Positions 1-9,165 are shown, numbered from the stretch's first letter. The stretch: 64,000 nucleotides of DNA from Nannocystis bainbridge (GCF_028368995.1 NZ_JAQNDL010000001.1:2568001-2632000), one strand, 5' to 3'. Numbers and translations: made by a program. The notes: generated from the sequence alone by a model not told the origin.

Positions 1-2185
1 GGCGGTCGTCGGCGAGGAGCTCGAGCATGCGCTGGATCCCGCGGGCCACCACGCCCTTTTGCTGGCGGTAGTAGTCGTCGCGCAGGCGGTAGAAGTAGTC
101 GGCGAAGATCTCGGCGTAGGCCGGCTCCTCGTCGGGGTGGCTGAGCGCCCAGGCGCCGATCCGCGACAGCAGGTCGGTGCGGAAGTGCGGGCCCGCCTTG
201 GGGTCCATCGTCTTCTCGAGGCCCTGCATGAACTTCTCGTCGGGGTCGCGCAGGTTGCCGGTGACGGGGTCGAACATCTTCTCGCGCTTGACCGCGTGCT
301 TGACGTGGACCACGTATTTCTTGAACACCTCGAGGTAGCGGGCCTCGTCGACCAGGCCCATCGCCTCGCGGACCTCCCAGTCGGACGCGCTGAGCCAGTA
401 GTTCCAGGCCGCCGCGGTGATGCTGCCCTCGCCGTCGAGCAGGTGGAACCCGCTCGCCGCCTTGGGCAGCAGCATCCAGCGGTGGTTGAGCGCGTCGGCC
501 ATGAACTTGCGCAGCTCCTTGAACAGCCGCGGCACGGTCACGCAGGTGGTGCCCGGCTCGCTGGCGGCCGCCAGCAGCACGCGCTTGAGGTCGCGGACCG
601 AGGCGCCGAAGCTGCCCTCGTAATCGCCGAGCAGGTGCTCGGCCCCCTCGGCGCGCACGACCGCCTGGGGGAACCGCTCGAGGTGCATCTGCGGGACCGC
701 CAGCAGCAGCTCGCGGGCCTCGTCGCTGGTCAGGCCGGCGGGCACGCGGCCGTAGGCGTAGAGGTCGGCCTTGTCGAGCGGTCCGAGGCGCGACAGCACC
801 GCCTGCAGCTTGGGCGAGTAGTCGGCCGGGTTGGGCGGGCGCAGCCGCGTCATCACGCCCCACAGCGCGAGGATCCGCGGCACGTGCGGGGCGATGTGGA
901 TGCCCCGCAGCACGTCGCCGACCTGCTCCTGGTAGACCTTGCGCTCGACCCGGTAGTCGAGCAGGTACGGCACCGGGATCAGCTCGAGGCGCCCGCGCAG
1001 GCTCTGGTACTCGCCCGATCGCAGGGCGCGGAACTCGAGCAGGTTGAGGTCGTTGGCCGAGCCGGCGAACACCACGTCGAGCGCCAGCACCACGTGCTCG
1101 AGCGCGACCTGGCCCGACTCGGTGGCCGTCAGCAGGTACTTGTAATGCTCGTACGGCCGCTTCAGCAGGTCGCTGAAGTTGATGAGCCCGCGGTTGGCGT
1201 CGACCAGGTCGCCCTGGCAGGCGAACAGCACCTGGCCGCCGATGGCCGGCGGCAAGCTGGCGTAGGCGCGGTCGCCGGTGACGGGGAAGCTGCGCGCGTC
1301 GGCGGTCTGCTTGGGCTCGACGGTGACGAGCCCGCTGCGGTACTGCCGGCTGAGGAACAGCCGCTCGACCTGCACGTGCTGGTACACCTTGCGCAGGTCG
1401 CCCTGGTAGATGTTGAGCAGGGCGTCGAAGATCCGGCGGTTGCGCTGCGACAGGTCGCCGCGCAGCGCCGCCTCGCTGATGACGAAGTGCTCGAGCCCGC
1501 TGTTCTTCGGGTCACGGGCCTGCGCCCCCCGCAGCTGCGACTGCAGCAGCGCCGCCCGCTCGGGCACCGGGATCAGGTAGAGCGGCGGGTCCTTGTTCTC
1601 GTCGCTCAGCTTGGCGTCGATCGCCTCGGCCCCGAGCTTGGCGAACGTCGCCTCGCCGATCGAATCGCTCCACGACCCGCTGCCGAAGCCGATGCCGCCG
1701 CTCTTCGAGCTCTTGCTCGGGAACACCCACGAGAAGCGATAGAGCGCCCCGCCGTCGGTCTCGGAGTAGGCCTCGAGCCCGCGCATCGCCGCGTCGAGGA
1801 AGGTCGTCTTGGCCGAGCCGTTGGGCCCGTGCAGCAGCAACAGCTTGTTGACGCGGCCGATCCGGACGAAGCCGTCGAGGGCCTCGTAAAAGGCGTTCTG
1901 GGCCGGCTCCTGGCCGACCAGGCGGCCGGTGCCGCCGTCGAACTCGCAGTCGAACAGCTTGAACCGCGCGACCTTGCCGCTGGGGATCCGGACATCGCGG
2001 CGGCCGTAGAACTCGAAGCAGTCGCGCAGGTACTGCGCGGCGTTGCGGGCGTGGACGTGCGGCTGATCGCACAGCAGCTCGAACCACTCCTCGAAGCTGA
2101 GCACCCGACGGGTGCTCTCGAACTCCTGGGCGACCGCGGCCGCCAGCGCCTCGATCCTCGTCTTGGCGCTCACTGGCTCGTCCAT
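1..2185 (-). CDS. prkA: PrkA-type AAA+ serine protein kinase (partial, C-terminus beyond window edge)
   Basis: The product resembles PrkA, a cytoplasmic AAA+ serine kinase linked in other bacteria to stress and developmental signalling. The reading frame from ATG 2185 is open to base 1, at least 728 residues, already longer than typical PrkA (about 640-680). A Walker A motif, GPNGSAKT, lies at about residues 120-127, followed by a long AAA core and the C-terminal kinase-like half. The start is supported by a GGAGG ribosome binding site about 6 bases upstream. The inverted repeat CGTCAC-N6-GTGACG lies just upstream at 2201-2218. It is a separate unit from the lipoprotein upstream, from which it is divided by a hairpin. 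The region has a long plus-strand ORF that is only an antisense shadow. Family assignment is from recognised sequence pattern; substrate is unknown. Confidence 0.85.
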   Translation of the reverse strand, partial: MDEPVSAKTRIEALAAAVAQEFESTRRVLSFEEWFELLCDQPHVHARNAAQYLRDCFEFYGRRDVRIPSGKVARFKLFDCEFDGGTGRLVGQEPAQNAFYEALDGFVRIGRVNKLLLLHGPNGSAKTTFLDAAMRGLEAYSETDGGALYRFSWVFPSKSSKSGGIGFGSGSWSDSIGEATFAKLGAEAIDAKLSDENKDPPLYLIPVPERAALLQSQLRGAQARDPKNSGLEHFVISEAALRGDLSQRNRRIFDALLNIYQGDLRKVYQHVQVERLFLSRQYRSGLVTVEPKQTADARSFPVTGDRAYASLPPAIGGQVLFACQGDLVDANRGLINFSDLLKRPYEHYKYLLTATESGQVALEHVVLALDVVFAGSANDLNLLEFRALRSGEYQSLRGRLELIPVPYLLDYRVERKVYQEQVGDVLRGIHIAPHVPRILALWGVMTRLRPPNPADYSPKLQAVLSRLGPLDKADLYAYGRVPAGLTSDEARELLLAVPQMHLERFPQAVVRAEGAEHLLGDYEGSFGASVRDLKRVLLAAASEPGTTCVTVPRLFKELRKFMADALNHRWMLLPKAASGFHLLDGEGSITAAAWNYWLSASDWEVREAMGLVDEARYLEVFKKYVVHVKHAVKREKMFDPVTGNLRDPDEKFMQGLEKTMDPKAGPHFRTDLLSRIGAWALSHPDEEPAYAEIFADYFYRLRDDYYRQQKGVVARGIQRMLELLADDR

Positions 2186-2200
2186 CGCTGCCTCCGTTCG

Positions 2201-2218
2201 CGTCACTTCGCGGTGACG
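2201..2218. promoter_or_regulatory. Inverted repeat upstream of prkA
   Basis: CGTCAC-TTCGCG-GTGACG forms a perfect 6-6 dyad, centred about 24 bases upstream of the prkA ATG, between it and the preceding lipoprotein. It could be an operator or a small leader hairpin. No regulator is identified. Confidence 0.35.
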
Positions 2219-2286
2219 AGAAGCTCCATGGTAATCGAGCTCGCCGCGCTCGGCAAAAAGCCAGGCGGCCCGGGGCGCGAGGCCGA

Positions 2287-2309
2287 CCTCGCGAACGTTG
2301 TTCGCGAGG
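2287..2309 (-). terminator. Hairpin after the DsbD-alpha-like lipoprotein gene
   Basis: CCTCGCGAAC-gtt-GTTCGCGAGG is a perfect 10-bp stem with a 3-base loop starting 6 bases beyond the stop codon of the upstream minus-strand gene. No U-run follows, so it is a terminator-like or mRNA-stabilising hairpin rather than a classical intrinsic terminator. Confidence 0.5.
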
Positions 2310-2315
2310 CCCGCG

Positions 2316-2855
2316 CTACTTCACGGCGACCTTGAAGTCGACCTTCTGCGTGACCGGCGAGCAGGCCTCGTCCTGGCACACGGCGAACTTGAACTCGCCC
2401 GTGAACGCCTTGTCCCCGGCGGAAGTCGGGGTGAACTTCACGGCGAATTCCGCGCTCTTCTCGTCGAGCTTGGCGGCGTCGGCCTTGGCCAGCTCGGGCT
2501 TGGGCAGCGTGACGCCGTCGGGCGCCGACAGCGCGAGCTTGGTCGGGAAGTCGAGGTTGATGTGCCAGGGGCCCTGCGGCACGGCCGCGACGGTGATCAC
2601 GCCCTCGCGGCCGACGGCGGCGTCGGCCGGCGGGGTGATGCGGAGGGCGAAGCGGTCGTCGCCGGGACCGTCGACGAGCTTGACCTTGTCGCCAGGCGGG
2701 GTGGCATCGGCGGTGTCGGCCGGCTTCGGGGCCTCGGCGACCGGCTTGGTCTCCGGGCTCTTGGCTTCAGGGGTCGCCGGCTTCTTCTGGTCGCCTCCGC
2801 AGGCGGCAGCGAGACCGAGCACCAGCAGCGCGTAACGCGGCGAACGAATGGTCAT
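2316..2855 (-). CDS. Lipoprotein with DsbD N-terminal (alpha) domain-like fold
   Basis: 179 residues, starting at ATG 2855 (an upstream in-frame Met would lengthen it by 12 residues but lacks a signal sequence). The N-terminus is a signal peptide with a near-lipobox, GLAAACGG, followed by a Pro/Lys/Ala/Glu linker to about residue 60. The C-terminal part has the pair of Cys in VCQDEACSPVTQ, typical of the DsbD-alpha immunoglobulin-like domain that accepts electrons from the DsbD membrane domain. That suggests a periplasmic redox or thiol-relay role, although no DsbD membrane segment is encoded alongside. The gene starts 10 bases after the stop of the carboxypeptidase-regulatory-like gene, so the two are probably co-transcribed. 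Confidence 0.7.
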   Translation of the reverse strand: MTIRSPRYALLVLGLAAACGGDQKKPATPEAKSPETKPVAEAPKPADTADATPPGDKVKLVDGPGDDRFALRITPPADAAVGREGVITVAAVPQGPWHINLDFPTKLALSAPDGVTLPKPELAKADAAKLDEKSAEFAVKFTPTSAGDKAFTGEFKFAVCQDEACSPVTQKVDFKVAVK

Positions 2856-2865
2856 GGCGCGCGAA

Positions 2866-5586
2866 TCATAGCCGATCGAAGCGCAGGTCAACCTCGCGGG
2901 TCACGTGGCCGCGGCGGACGTCGGTCTGTAAAGTCACGGGTGCGAGCAGCTCCGCGAGCCCCGGCGGTGGGATCGCCTCGACCGTGACGTCGCCCTCCGG
3001 CAAGCCCTCCACCGACCAGCGCCCTTCGGTGTCGCTGGTGGTCTCGGCCAGCACGGTGTTGCCGTCGCGCGTGCGCACCGAGAGGCGCGCGCCGGCGACC
3101 GGCTCGCCGCGCTCGTCGGTGACCTCGCCGTCGAGGCCCGCAGCCTCGTCGAGGTCGACCACCAGCGTGGCCGGGGCGCCGCCCGCAGGCCGCGCGACCG
3201 AGTTGCCCACGCCGACCCAGCCGGGCGCCTCGACGCGCACGCGCACCCGCTCGCGCGCCAGCCGGGCGGCCCGCACCTCGCCGGCCTCGTCGGCGGCCCA
3301 CACCTGGCCGTCGACCTCGACGCGCGCGCCGGCGATCGGGTCGCCGCTGCCGGCGGCGCGCACGACGACCTCGAGCGACCAGCCGCGCGCGAGCGTGAGC
3401 TCGACCGGCGCGTCGCCGCGGCTGGCCTTGGCGATCTTCAGGCGCTTGCTGGCGGGCGCGTATTCGGGGTGGTCGAGCTCGAGCGTGGCTGTCCCCGGGA
3501 CCAGGTGCGCCAGCTCGAACAGCCCGCGCGCGTCGGTCCACGTCACCTCGGTCGGGGCCAGCTCGCCCGCGGGCAGCAGCGTCACCCGCACGCCGGCGAT
3601 CGGCTGGTCGTTGCCATCGCGAACCCGGCCCTCGAGCCCGCCCTCGGCCGGTTGCAGGACCTGCTCGATCGCCGTCGCTCGCCCCTCGAGATCGACCTCG
3701 AGCACCGCCGGCACCATGCCCGCCGCGCGGATGATGATCCGCTGCTTGCCGCGGCGATGGCCCGCGCTCCACACGCCGAAGCCGTCGCTCGTCACCACCG
3801 AGCCGTCGGCCAGCTCGATGCGCGCGCCGGCGATCGGCTGGCGGTTGCCGTCGAGCACGCGCCCGCCGAGCGGCACGCCCTGGCCCAGCGTCAGCACCAC
3901 CCCGTCCTCGCGCTCGCCCGGCGTGAGGTCGACGACCACCGTCGCCGAGCCCGCGTGGTCGCCATGGACCGCGCGCAGGCGGTAGCGCCCGGGCATCAAC
4001 GTCTCGAGCGAGAAGTCGCCGCGCTCGTCGGTCTCGGCCCAGGTGCCGACCGTCTCGTCGTCGCCGACCAGCGGGATCGGGGGCACCGCCCCGCGCGTGA
4101 CCCCGAGGCTGCCGCCCCGCTGCAGCGCGGTGAACGTGCGCGCGCGGATCATCGCCTCGCCGGGGCTGTAGAGCGTGTCGGCGTCGACGAAGATCCTGGC
4201 CTCGGGGACAGGTCGCCCGTCGTCGTCGATCACCGTGCCGGCGATCCGGCCCGGGCGCACCAGCGTCAACGTCTGCCGCGCCGGCGCCTCCTTGCCGACG
4301 TCGACGGACAGTGACTCCGAGGGCAAGTAACCGTCGGCGTCGGCGCGCACCACGTAGGGGCCGGGCACCACCGGACCGAGGTCGGCCTGCCCGCGGTCGT
4401 CGGCCTCGGCGATCTGCTGCAACAGACCGACGCTGGCGTAGCCGAGGGTCACGCGGGCGCGCGGCACCGGCGAGCCGTCGGGGCTGACGACCTCCACCGG
4501 CACGCGCTGGGCGGCGATCAGCGCCAGGCTGACGTGCGCGCCGGGGCTCAGGTTCTCGAGCGGGATCGAGGCGTACTCCTGCTCGCCGGGCCGCTCGGCC
4601 CGCACCTGCGCGACCAGCCCGTAGACCCCGTCGACCAGGTCGCCGAACAAAAACTCGCCGCCCGCGCCGGCCGGCTGCACGAGCGGCGGCCACAGCGACG
4701 AGCCCTCGAGCCGCACCTGCGCGCGGCTCACCAGCGCCGGGTCGCCGACCACCGCCCCGCCGAGGTCCTGCAGCGAGTCGACCACGATCACCACCCCGGC
4801 CTCGGGCGCGAACGCCTCGATCACCGACAGCGCGAACCCTTGCCCGGTCGCGCGCAGGCGCAGCGGCCCGGCCGGCACCGTGTCGAGCACGAACGCCCCG
4901 GCCGCGTCGCTGTCGATCCGCCACGGCTCCGGCTCGCCGAGGCCCGGCAGCGGCGTCGCCTCGATGCGCACCCCGACCACCGGCTCGCCGCGCCGATCGA
5001 TCACCTGTCCCTTGAGCCAGGAAGCCGGCCCGAGCGCCAGCGTCGGCAGCACCGCCTCCGTGCCCGCCTGCGCCGGCGCCGTCAGCACCCCGCGCAGGTG
5101 GCCTGGCACCAGCACCTCGATCGTCACCGCCGCCGCCGGTCCGGCCGGCAGCGCCAGGTCGAGCGCGAACTGGCCCTCGGCGTCGCAGCGCGCCTCGGCC
5201 AGCAGGAACCCGCCGCGCCACGCCCGCGCCTTGCACTCGCGCGGCGGCGCCAGCGGCACCGGCGGCCCCTCGGCGCCTGGCTCTTTGTCCAGGGCGCTTG
5301 GGTCATAGCCTTCAGGACCGGTCTCATCGGACATGTCCTTCGCGCCAGGAGCTTCGACCGGCGCCGGCGAGGCCACCCCGACCTCGACCATCACCTTGCC
5401 GCGCACGCGCGCCGGCGGGGCGGTCTCGTCCGGCGCCGCGGTCGCCTCGGCGGGCGGCTCGCCCGTCCCGCCCGCGACCTCGCCGACCTGCCCCGCCTCG
5501 CGCCCGCAGCCGCGCAGGAGCAGCCCGCCGGTGGCCGCGAGGGCGACGACCAGGCCGACGAGCAGCGCCTGGGTTCGTCGCTGCAT
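2866..5586 (-). CDS. Large membrane-anchored protein of carboxypeptidase regulatory-like repeats
   Basis: 906 residues. Residues about 8-28 form an N-terminal hydrophobic anchor (VGLVVALAATGGLLLRGCG). A low-complexity region follows to about residue 115. The rest is a series of about eight beta-sandwich CarboxypepD-reg/CNA-B-like modules, recognisable by recurring G-x-V-x-D-x-x-G-x-P-V-x-G-A-x-V segments. Such proteins are usually cell-surface or periplasmic structural or adhesive proteins. No catalytic motif is visible. The ATG shares its A with the TGA of ridA (TGATG), implying translational coupling. Within the N-terminal linker (5304-5349) the 14-bp repeat is read in frame as KDMSDETGPEGYD. 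The function is otherwise unknown. Confidence 0.75.
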   Translation of the reverse strand: MQRRTQALLVGLVVALAATGGLLLRGCGREAGQVGEVAGGTGEPPAEATAAPDETAPPARVRGKVMVEVGVASPAPVEAPGAKDMSDETGPEGYDPSALDKEPGAEGPPVPLAPPRECKARAWRGGFLLAEARCDAEGQFALDLALPAGPAAAVTIEVLVPGHLRGVLTAPAQAGTEAVLPTLALGPASWLKGQVIDRRGEPVVGVRIEATPLPGLGEPEPWRIDSDAAGAFVLDTVPAGPLRLRATGQGFALSVIEAFAPEAGVVIVVDSLQDLGGAVVGDPALVSRAQVRLEGSSLWPPLVQPAGAGGEFLFGDLVDGVYGLVAQVRAERPGEQEYASIPLENLSPGAHVSLALIAAQRVPVEVVSPDGSPVPRARVTLGYASVGLLQQIAEADDRGQADLGPVVPGPYVVRADADGYLPSESLSVDVGKEAPARQTLTLVRPGRIAGTVIDDDGRPVPEARIFVDADTLYSPGEAMIRARTFTALQRGGSLGVTRGAVPPIPLVGDDETVGTWAETDERGDFSLETLMPGRYRLRAVHGDHAGSATVVVDLTPGEREDGVVLTLGQGVPLGGRVLDGNRQPIAGARIELADGSVVTSDGFGVWSAGHRRGKQRIIIRAAGMVPAVLEVDLEGRATAIEQVLQPAEGGLEGRVRDGNDQPIAGVRVTLLPAGELAPTEVTWTDARGLFELAHLVPGTATLELDHPEYAPASKRLKIAKASRGDAPVELTLARGWSLEVVVRAAGSGDPIAGARVEVDGQVWAADEAGEVRAARLARERVRVRVEAPGWVGVGNSVARPAGGAPATLVVDLDEAAGLDGEVTDERGEPVAGARLSVRTRDGNTVLAETTSDTEGRWSVEGLPEGDVTVEAIPPPGLAELLAPVTLQTDVRRGHVTREVDLRFDRL
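5304..5349. repeat. 14-bp phased repeat, 4 half-sites, inside a CDS
   Basis: Marks at 5304 (CATA), 5318 (CCGG), 5332 (CATG) and 5346 (CAGG) are spaced exactly 14 bases. The array codes for the flexible linker of the carboxypeptidase-regulatory-like protein. Confidence 0.75.
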
Positions 5587-5981
5587 CAGCCGACGGCGAT
5601 CGCGTCGATCTCGACCAGCACGTCCTTCGGCAGCGTCGCCACCGCCACGGTCGAGCGGGCCGGGCGGTGGTCGCCGAAGTGGCGCCCGTAGATCTCGTTG
5701 ACCGCCGCGAAGTCCTTCATGTCCTTGAGGAAGATCCCGCAGCGCACGACGCTGGCGAAGTCCATGCCCGCGGCGCGGAGGATCGCGGCGAGGTTCAGCA
5801 TCACCCGCTCGGTCTGCGCCTTGATGTCGCCGTCGACGATCTGCATCGTCTGCGGGTCGAGCGGGATCTGGCCGGCGGTGTAGAGCGTGCGACCGCCGCT
5901 GACGACGATCCCCTGGCTGTACGGGCCGATCGCGGCCGGTGCGTCGGGGGTGGAGATGACCGTGCGGACGACGTCAGACAT
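5586..5981 (-). CDS. ridA: RidA family 2-iminobutanoate/2-iminopropanoate deaminase
   Basis: 131 residues, the normal RidA length. RidA proteins hydrolyse reactive enamine/imine intermediates from PLP enzymes to ketoacids and ammonia in the cytoplasm. Recognised family segments are AAIGPYSQGIVVSG near residue 15, YTAGQIPLDP, the GIFLKDMKDFAAVN segment, and RPARSTVAVATLP carrying the substrate-binding Arg. The start at ATG 5981 (MSDVVRT) is chosen because the upstream extension has no family similarity. The stop overlaps the ATG of the next gene by one base (TGATG). A deaminase coupled to a surface repeat protein is an unexpected pairing and need not reflect shared function. Confidence 0.92.
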   Translation of the reverse strand: MSDVVRTVISTPDAPAAIGPYSQGIVVSGGRTLYTAGQIPLDPQTMQIVDGDIKAQTERVMLNLAAILRAAGMDFASVVRCGIFLKDMKDFAAVNEIYGRHFGDHRPARSTVAVATLPKDVLVEIDAIAVG

Positions 5982-6052
5982 GGCGGTTAGGGTCGCCGAT
6001 GCCCGGGGCTGGGGCAAGGGCGTTGCGAGCCGCGGCGCCGACCCAATACGAG

Positions 6053-6082
6053 GAGCGCGCCGGACCGAAGTCTGGCGCGCTC
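6053..6082 (-). terminator. UUCG-loop hairpin downstream of rpsT
   Basis: On the minus strand GAGCGCGCCAGA-CTTCGG-TCCGGCGCGCTC forms a 12-bp stem (one G-U pair) closed by a C(UUCG)G tetraloop. It begins 33 bases after the rpsT stop. No strong U-tract follows. It separates rpsT from ridA. Confidence 0.65.
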
Positions 6083-6114
6083 GACTCACGCTTGCTGCTG
6101 GGGCAGCCGGAGGC

Positions 6115-6390
6115 TCAGGCCGCCGGAGCGTTCTTCTTGTTGAACGCGAGACGCACGCGCGACGCGTAGCGCGACGCGGTGTTGCGGTGGATCACGCCCT
6201 TGCTGGCGGCCTTGCCGATCGCCTGCAGCGCGAGCGGCAGGTTCTCCTGGGCGCCTTCGAGGTCACCACCCTCGAGGGCCTTGCGCAGCCGCTTCATGTA
6301 CGTCCGCATGGTGGACAGGTGAAATACATTACGCTCGCGCCGCTTGAGACGTTGACGGTTGCGCTTCTCTGCCGACTTGTGATTCGCCAC
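6115..6390 (-). CDS. rpsT: 30S ribosomal protein S20
   Basis: 91 residues, the usual S20 size. It binds 16S rRNA in the small subunit. The N-terminus ANHKSAEKRNRQ, the basic helices, and the C-terminal GVIHRNTASRYASRV segment are diagnostic. Translation starts at GTG 6390, preceded by an AGGAAG-type binding site; S20 genes often use non-ATG starts tied to autoregulation. It is monocistronic, with a sigma-70-like promoter upstream (6419-6448) and a UUCG hairpin downstream. It is divergent from the cyclophilin gene. Confidence 0.97.
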   Translation of the reverse strand: MANHKSAEKRNRQRLKRRERNVFHLSTMRTYMKRLRKALEGGDLEGAQENLPLALQAIGKAASKGVIHRNTASRYASRVRLAFNKKNAPAA

Positions 6391-6418
6391 GGCTCTGGTC
6401 TTCCTGGAGGGGAGGGAG

Positions 6419-6448
6419 CTTATGGACCGGGGGCGCGGCCCTTGTCAA
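6419..6448 (-). promoter_or_regulatory. Sigma-70-like promoter of rpsT
   Basis: On the minus strand TTGACA (6443-6448) is separated by 18 bases from CATAAG (6419-6424). The -35 is a perfect consensus and the -10 matches at four of six positions. It ends 28 bases before the rpsT GTG, which fits a short leader. Confidence 0.6.
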
Positions 6449-6565
6449 GGCGACGACCGGCTGCCACTGTAGGCCGCACGCGCCGCGGTGTGCGGGTCCT
6501 CCGTGCCTTTGAGCCCGAGTTTTGCTCGTGCACGGGCGTCCCGACGCGTGTAGACCCTCACAGCC

Positions 6566-7420
6566 ATGCCGACCTGCCCTTCGCTGCGCCCGTGGAGCCT
6601 GCTCGCCGCCTTTTTGGTCGGCTGCGTGTTCGTCCCGCCCCCGCCGCTGCCGGAGGAGATCGCTGCGATGGAGGCCGCCAAGGCCGCCCGCAAGTCGGGC
6701 CGCCCGTCGGCGCCGGGGGAGACCGAGGGCGAAGGAGGCGGCGGCGCCGAGATCGCCTTCAAGAAGGGCGACCCGGCCCCCGAGGGCCTCTCGCCGGCGC
6801 AGCTGCGGGCCTACAACGTCGCCCAGGGCGACCCGGAATCCGGCGAGTTCACCCTCGAAGAGGCCCTCGCCGGCCTGCCCGGCCGCCCCGACGACGCGCT
6901 GTGGGCCCTCCTCAAGACCCCGCGCGGCGTCCTCGAGTGTGAGCTGCACGTCGAGACCACGCCGAAGACCATCGCCAACTTCGTCGGCCTCGCCCGCGGT
7001 CTGCGCCCCTGGTACGACAAGGCCTCGGACGCGTGGGTCAAGCGGCCCTACTACGACAACTCGACCTTCCACCGCGTGATCCCCGGCTTCATGGTCCAGG
7101 CCGGCGACCCGACCGGCACCGGCCTCGGCAACCCCGGCTACCTGATCGAGGACGAGATCGATCCGGAGCTGATCCACGACGCGCCCGGCGTGCTCAGCAT
7201 GGCCAACCGCGGCCCCAACACCGGCAGCGCCCAGTTCTTCATCACCCTCAACCCGACCCCGCACCTCGACGGCAAGCACACCGTGTTCGGCCACTGCAAC
7301 GACGCCGCCATGCGCCTGGCCGACGACATCGCCCTGGTCCCGCGCGACGCCAACGACAAGCCGCGCGACCCCGAGCTGCTGAACGCGATCGAGATCGTCC
7401 GCCGCCCGCGCGCCCGCTGA
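6566..7420 (+). CDS. Cyclophilin-type peptidyl-prolyl cis-trans isomerase lipoprotein
   Basis: 284 residues. The signal peptide ends in a lipobox (LVGC) at about residue 20. A charged, Gly/Glu-rich linker leads to a cyclophilin domain from about residue 115. Family signatures are [15 protein letters not shown] with the catalytic Arg, the [12 protein letters not shown] loop, [20 protein letters not shown] and HTVFGHC. It should assist folding of exported proteins at the cell envelope. The insert [15 protein letters not shown] before the active-site strand is longer than in cytosolic cyclophilins. The gene is followed by the monooxygenase gene after about 200 bases that include a repeat array. 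Confidence 0.9.
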   Translation: MPTCPSLRPWSLLAAFLVGCVFVPPPPLPEEIAAMEAAKAARKSGRPSAPGETEGEGGGGAEIAFKKGDPAPEGLSPAQLRAYNVAQGDPESGEFTLEEALAGLPGRPDDALWALLKTPRGVLECELHVETTPKTIANFVGLARGLRPWYDKASDAWVKRPYYDNSTFHRVIPGFMVQAGDPTGTGLGNPGYLIEDEIDPELIHDAPGVLSMANRGPNTGSAQFFITLNPTPHLDGKHTVFGHCNDAAMRLADDIALVPRDANDKPRDPELLNAIEIVRRPRAR

Positions 7421-7427
7421 CGCGCGG

Positions 7428-7523
7428 CTGTCCGCAAAGACATCCGACATGTCCCCCCAGACATGTCGTGACTCGGTGCATCAGGCGGTGACATGCCCCT
7501 GAAGACATGTCTCCGAAGCCAGG
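7428..7523. repeat. 14-bp phased repeat array between the cyclophilin and monooxygenase genes
   Basis: CATG occurs at 7448, 7462, 7492 and 7506, with CAGG at 7520. The spacing is 14, 30, 14 and 14. A weaker unit precedes at 7428. No gene lies here. Confidence 0.8.
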
Positions 7524-7623
7524 CGACCGCGCCGGCCGCCCGCCGCCCGGCTCTCGCGGACCGCCGCTGCGCCGTCCCCTGACCGGCGCCGCCGGCCCGC
7601 GACATCCTCTGCTATGGTGGGGC

Positions 7624-7929
7624 GTGCTCGTCGTCCATGTCCACGTCCACGTCGTGCCCGACCAGGTCGAGGCGTTCCGGGCCGCCACCGTCGCCAACGC
7701 GCGCGAGAGCGTGCGCGAGCCCGGCATCGCCCGCTTCGACGTCCTGCAGCAGGAGGGCGACGCGACCCGCTTCGTCCTCGTCGAGGTCTACCGCGACGAG
7801 GCCGCGCCCGCGCGCCACAAGGAGACCGCGCACTACCAGACCTGGCGCGACGCCGTCGCGCCGATGATGGCCAGCCCGCGCACCAGCGTCCGCTTCGCCA
7901 ACACCTTCCCGGCGGACGACGCGTGGTGA
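7624..7929 (+). CDS. Antibiotic biosynthesis monooxygenase (ABM/YgiN-LsrG-like) domain protein
   Basis: 101 residues from GTG 7624, preceded by a GGTGGGG-type site; the frame upstream is not coding-like. The ferredoxin-like ABM fold is shown by [18 protein letters not shown], the segment [12 protein letters not shown] and [14 protein letters not shown]. These small dimeric proteins include quinol monooxygenases and the autoinducer-2 isomerase LsrG. The TGA overlaps the GTG of the iron alcohol dehydrogenase (GTGA), so the two form a coupled pair; the same association of ABM and Fe-ADH proteins is known elsewhere. The substrate is unknown. Confidence 0.85.
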   Translation: MLVVHVHVHVVPDQVEAFRAATVANARESVREPGIARFDVLQQEGDATRFVLVEVYRDEAAPARHKETAHYQTWRDAVAPMMASPRTSVRFANTFPADDAW

Positions 7930-9086
7930 TCCCGTTCGAGCTCGCGACCGCCGCGCGCATCGTGTTCGGCGTCGGCGTCGCCGCCCAGGTCGGCCCGATC
8001 GCCGCCGAGCACGGGCGCCGCGCCCTCGTCGTCACCGGCCGCGACCCGGCCCGCGCCGAACCTGTCCTCGAGGCCATGCACGCCGCCGGCCTCGAGCTGT
8101 CCGTGTTCACCGTCGCCGGCGAGCCGACGGTCGCCGACGCCGAGCGCGGGGTCGTCGCCGCCCGCGCCTGCGCCTGCGACGTGGTGGTGGCGATCGGCGG
8201 CGGCAGCCCGCTCGACGCCGGCAAGGCGATCGCCGCCCTCGTGCGCAACCCCGGCCCGCCGCTCGACTACCTCGAGGTCGTCGGCCGCGGCCGCCCGCTC
8301 GTCCACGACCCGGTGCCCTTCGTCGCCGTGCCGACCACCGCCGGCACCGGCTCCGAGGTCACGCGCAACGCCGTGCTCGCGGCCGAGGACCAGCGCGTCA
8401 AGGTCAGCCTGCGCAGCCCGAAGATGCTGCCGCGCGCCGCGATCGTCGACCCCGCGCTGACGCTGTCGCTGCCGCCGGCCGTGACCGCCGATTGCGGCCT
8501 CGACGCCCTCACCCAGTTGATCGAGCCGTTCTTGTCGCGCAGGGCCAACCCGATCACCGACGCCCTGTGCCGCGACGGCATCGCTCGGGCCGCCCGGGCC
8601 CTGCCGCGTGCGTTCGCCGACGGCAGCGACCTCGAAGCCCGCAGCGACATGGCCCTCGCCAGCCTGCTCGGCGGCCTCGCCCTCGCCAACGCCGGCCTCG
8701 GGGCCGTGCACGGCTTCGCCGGCCCGATCGGCGGCGCCTTCCCCGACGCCCCGCACGGGGCCGTGTGCGCCCGCCTGCTGCCCGAGGCGCTGCGGATCAA
8801 CGCCCGCGCCCTGCGAGCCCGCGAGCCCACGAGCCCGGCCCTGGCCCGCTTCGACGAGGTCGCCCGCCTCGTCACCGGCGACCCCGCCGCCACGCTCGAC
8901 CACGCGGTCGACCACCTGCGCGCCCTGGTCGCGTCGCTGCAGATCCGCCCGCTCGCCGCGTTCGGCCTGCGCGCCGCCGACCTGCCCGCGCTCGTCGAGC
9001 GCGCCCGCCAGGCCAGCAGCATGAAGGCCAACCCGCTCGACCTCACCGACACCGAGCTGCACGAGGCCCTGGCAGCCGCGCTTTAA
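7926..9086 (+). CDS. Iron-containing alcohol dehydrogenase
   Basis: 386 residues from GTG 7926, overlapping the previous stop by four bases. Family III (Fe) alcohol dehydrogenases reduce aldehydes or oxidise alcohols with NAD(P). Visible signatures are the [13 protein letters not shown] nucleotide loop, [25 protein letters not shown] with metal ligands Asp and a His-type site, and [18 protein letters not shown] plus [11 protein letters not shown] carrying the remaining His ligands. The end of the gene is immediately followed by a repeat array and a convergent gene. The partner ABM protein suggests a small metabolic module acting on an aldehyde or quinone-like compound, which is inference. Confidence 0.92.
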   Translation: MIPFELATAARIVFGVGVAAQVGPIAAEHGRRALVVTGRDPARAEPVLEAMHAAGLELSVFTVAGEPTVADAERGVVAARACACDVVVAIGGGSPLDAGKAIAALVRNPGPPLDYLEVVGRGRPLVHDPVPFVAVPTTAGTGSEVTRNAVLAAEDQRVKVSLRSPKMLPRAAIVDPALTLSLPPAVTADCGLDALTQLIEPFLSRRANPITDALCRDGIARAARALPRAFADGSDLEARSDMALASLLGGLALANAGLGAVHGFAGPIGGAFPDAPHGAVCARLLPEALRINARALRAREPTSPALARFDEVARLVTGDPAATLDHAVDHLRALVASLQIRPLAAFGLRAADLPALVERARQASSMKANPLDLTDTELHEALAAAL

Positions 9087-9165
9087 GACATGCCCCTAAC
9101 AGCATGCTCTTGAGGACATGCCCCATACGACATGCCCTTATCGACATGTCTTGACGAGCATGTTG
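9083..9165. repeat. Type array of the 14-bp repeat: six CATG at exact 14-bp spacing
   Basis: CATG begins at 9089, 9103, 9117, 9131, 9145 and 9159. The first unit is TGCCCCTAACAG-like and the next ones carry TCTTGAGGA, CCCATACGA and CCTTATCGA between marks, so the periodic CATG is better conserved than the spacer. It lies in the convergent junction between the dehydrogenase and the PA14 protein genes. Confidence 0.9.

Noticed and set aside
59..2335. Plus-strand ORF of 758 residues
   Set aside because: Antisense shadow of prkA, with no family similarity; codon-position bias fits the minus strand.
5717..5734. CATGTCCTTGAGGA in ridA, identical in form to a repeat unit
   Set aside because: It encodes FLKDMKDF, a normal RidA family segment, so it can arise from protein conservation alone.
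9083..9165. CRISPR array
   Set aside because: The period is 14 bp with no unique 25-40 bp spacers and no cas genes.
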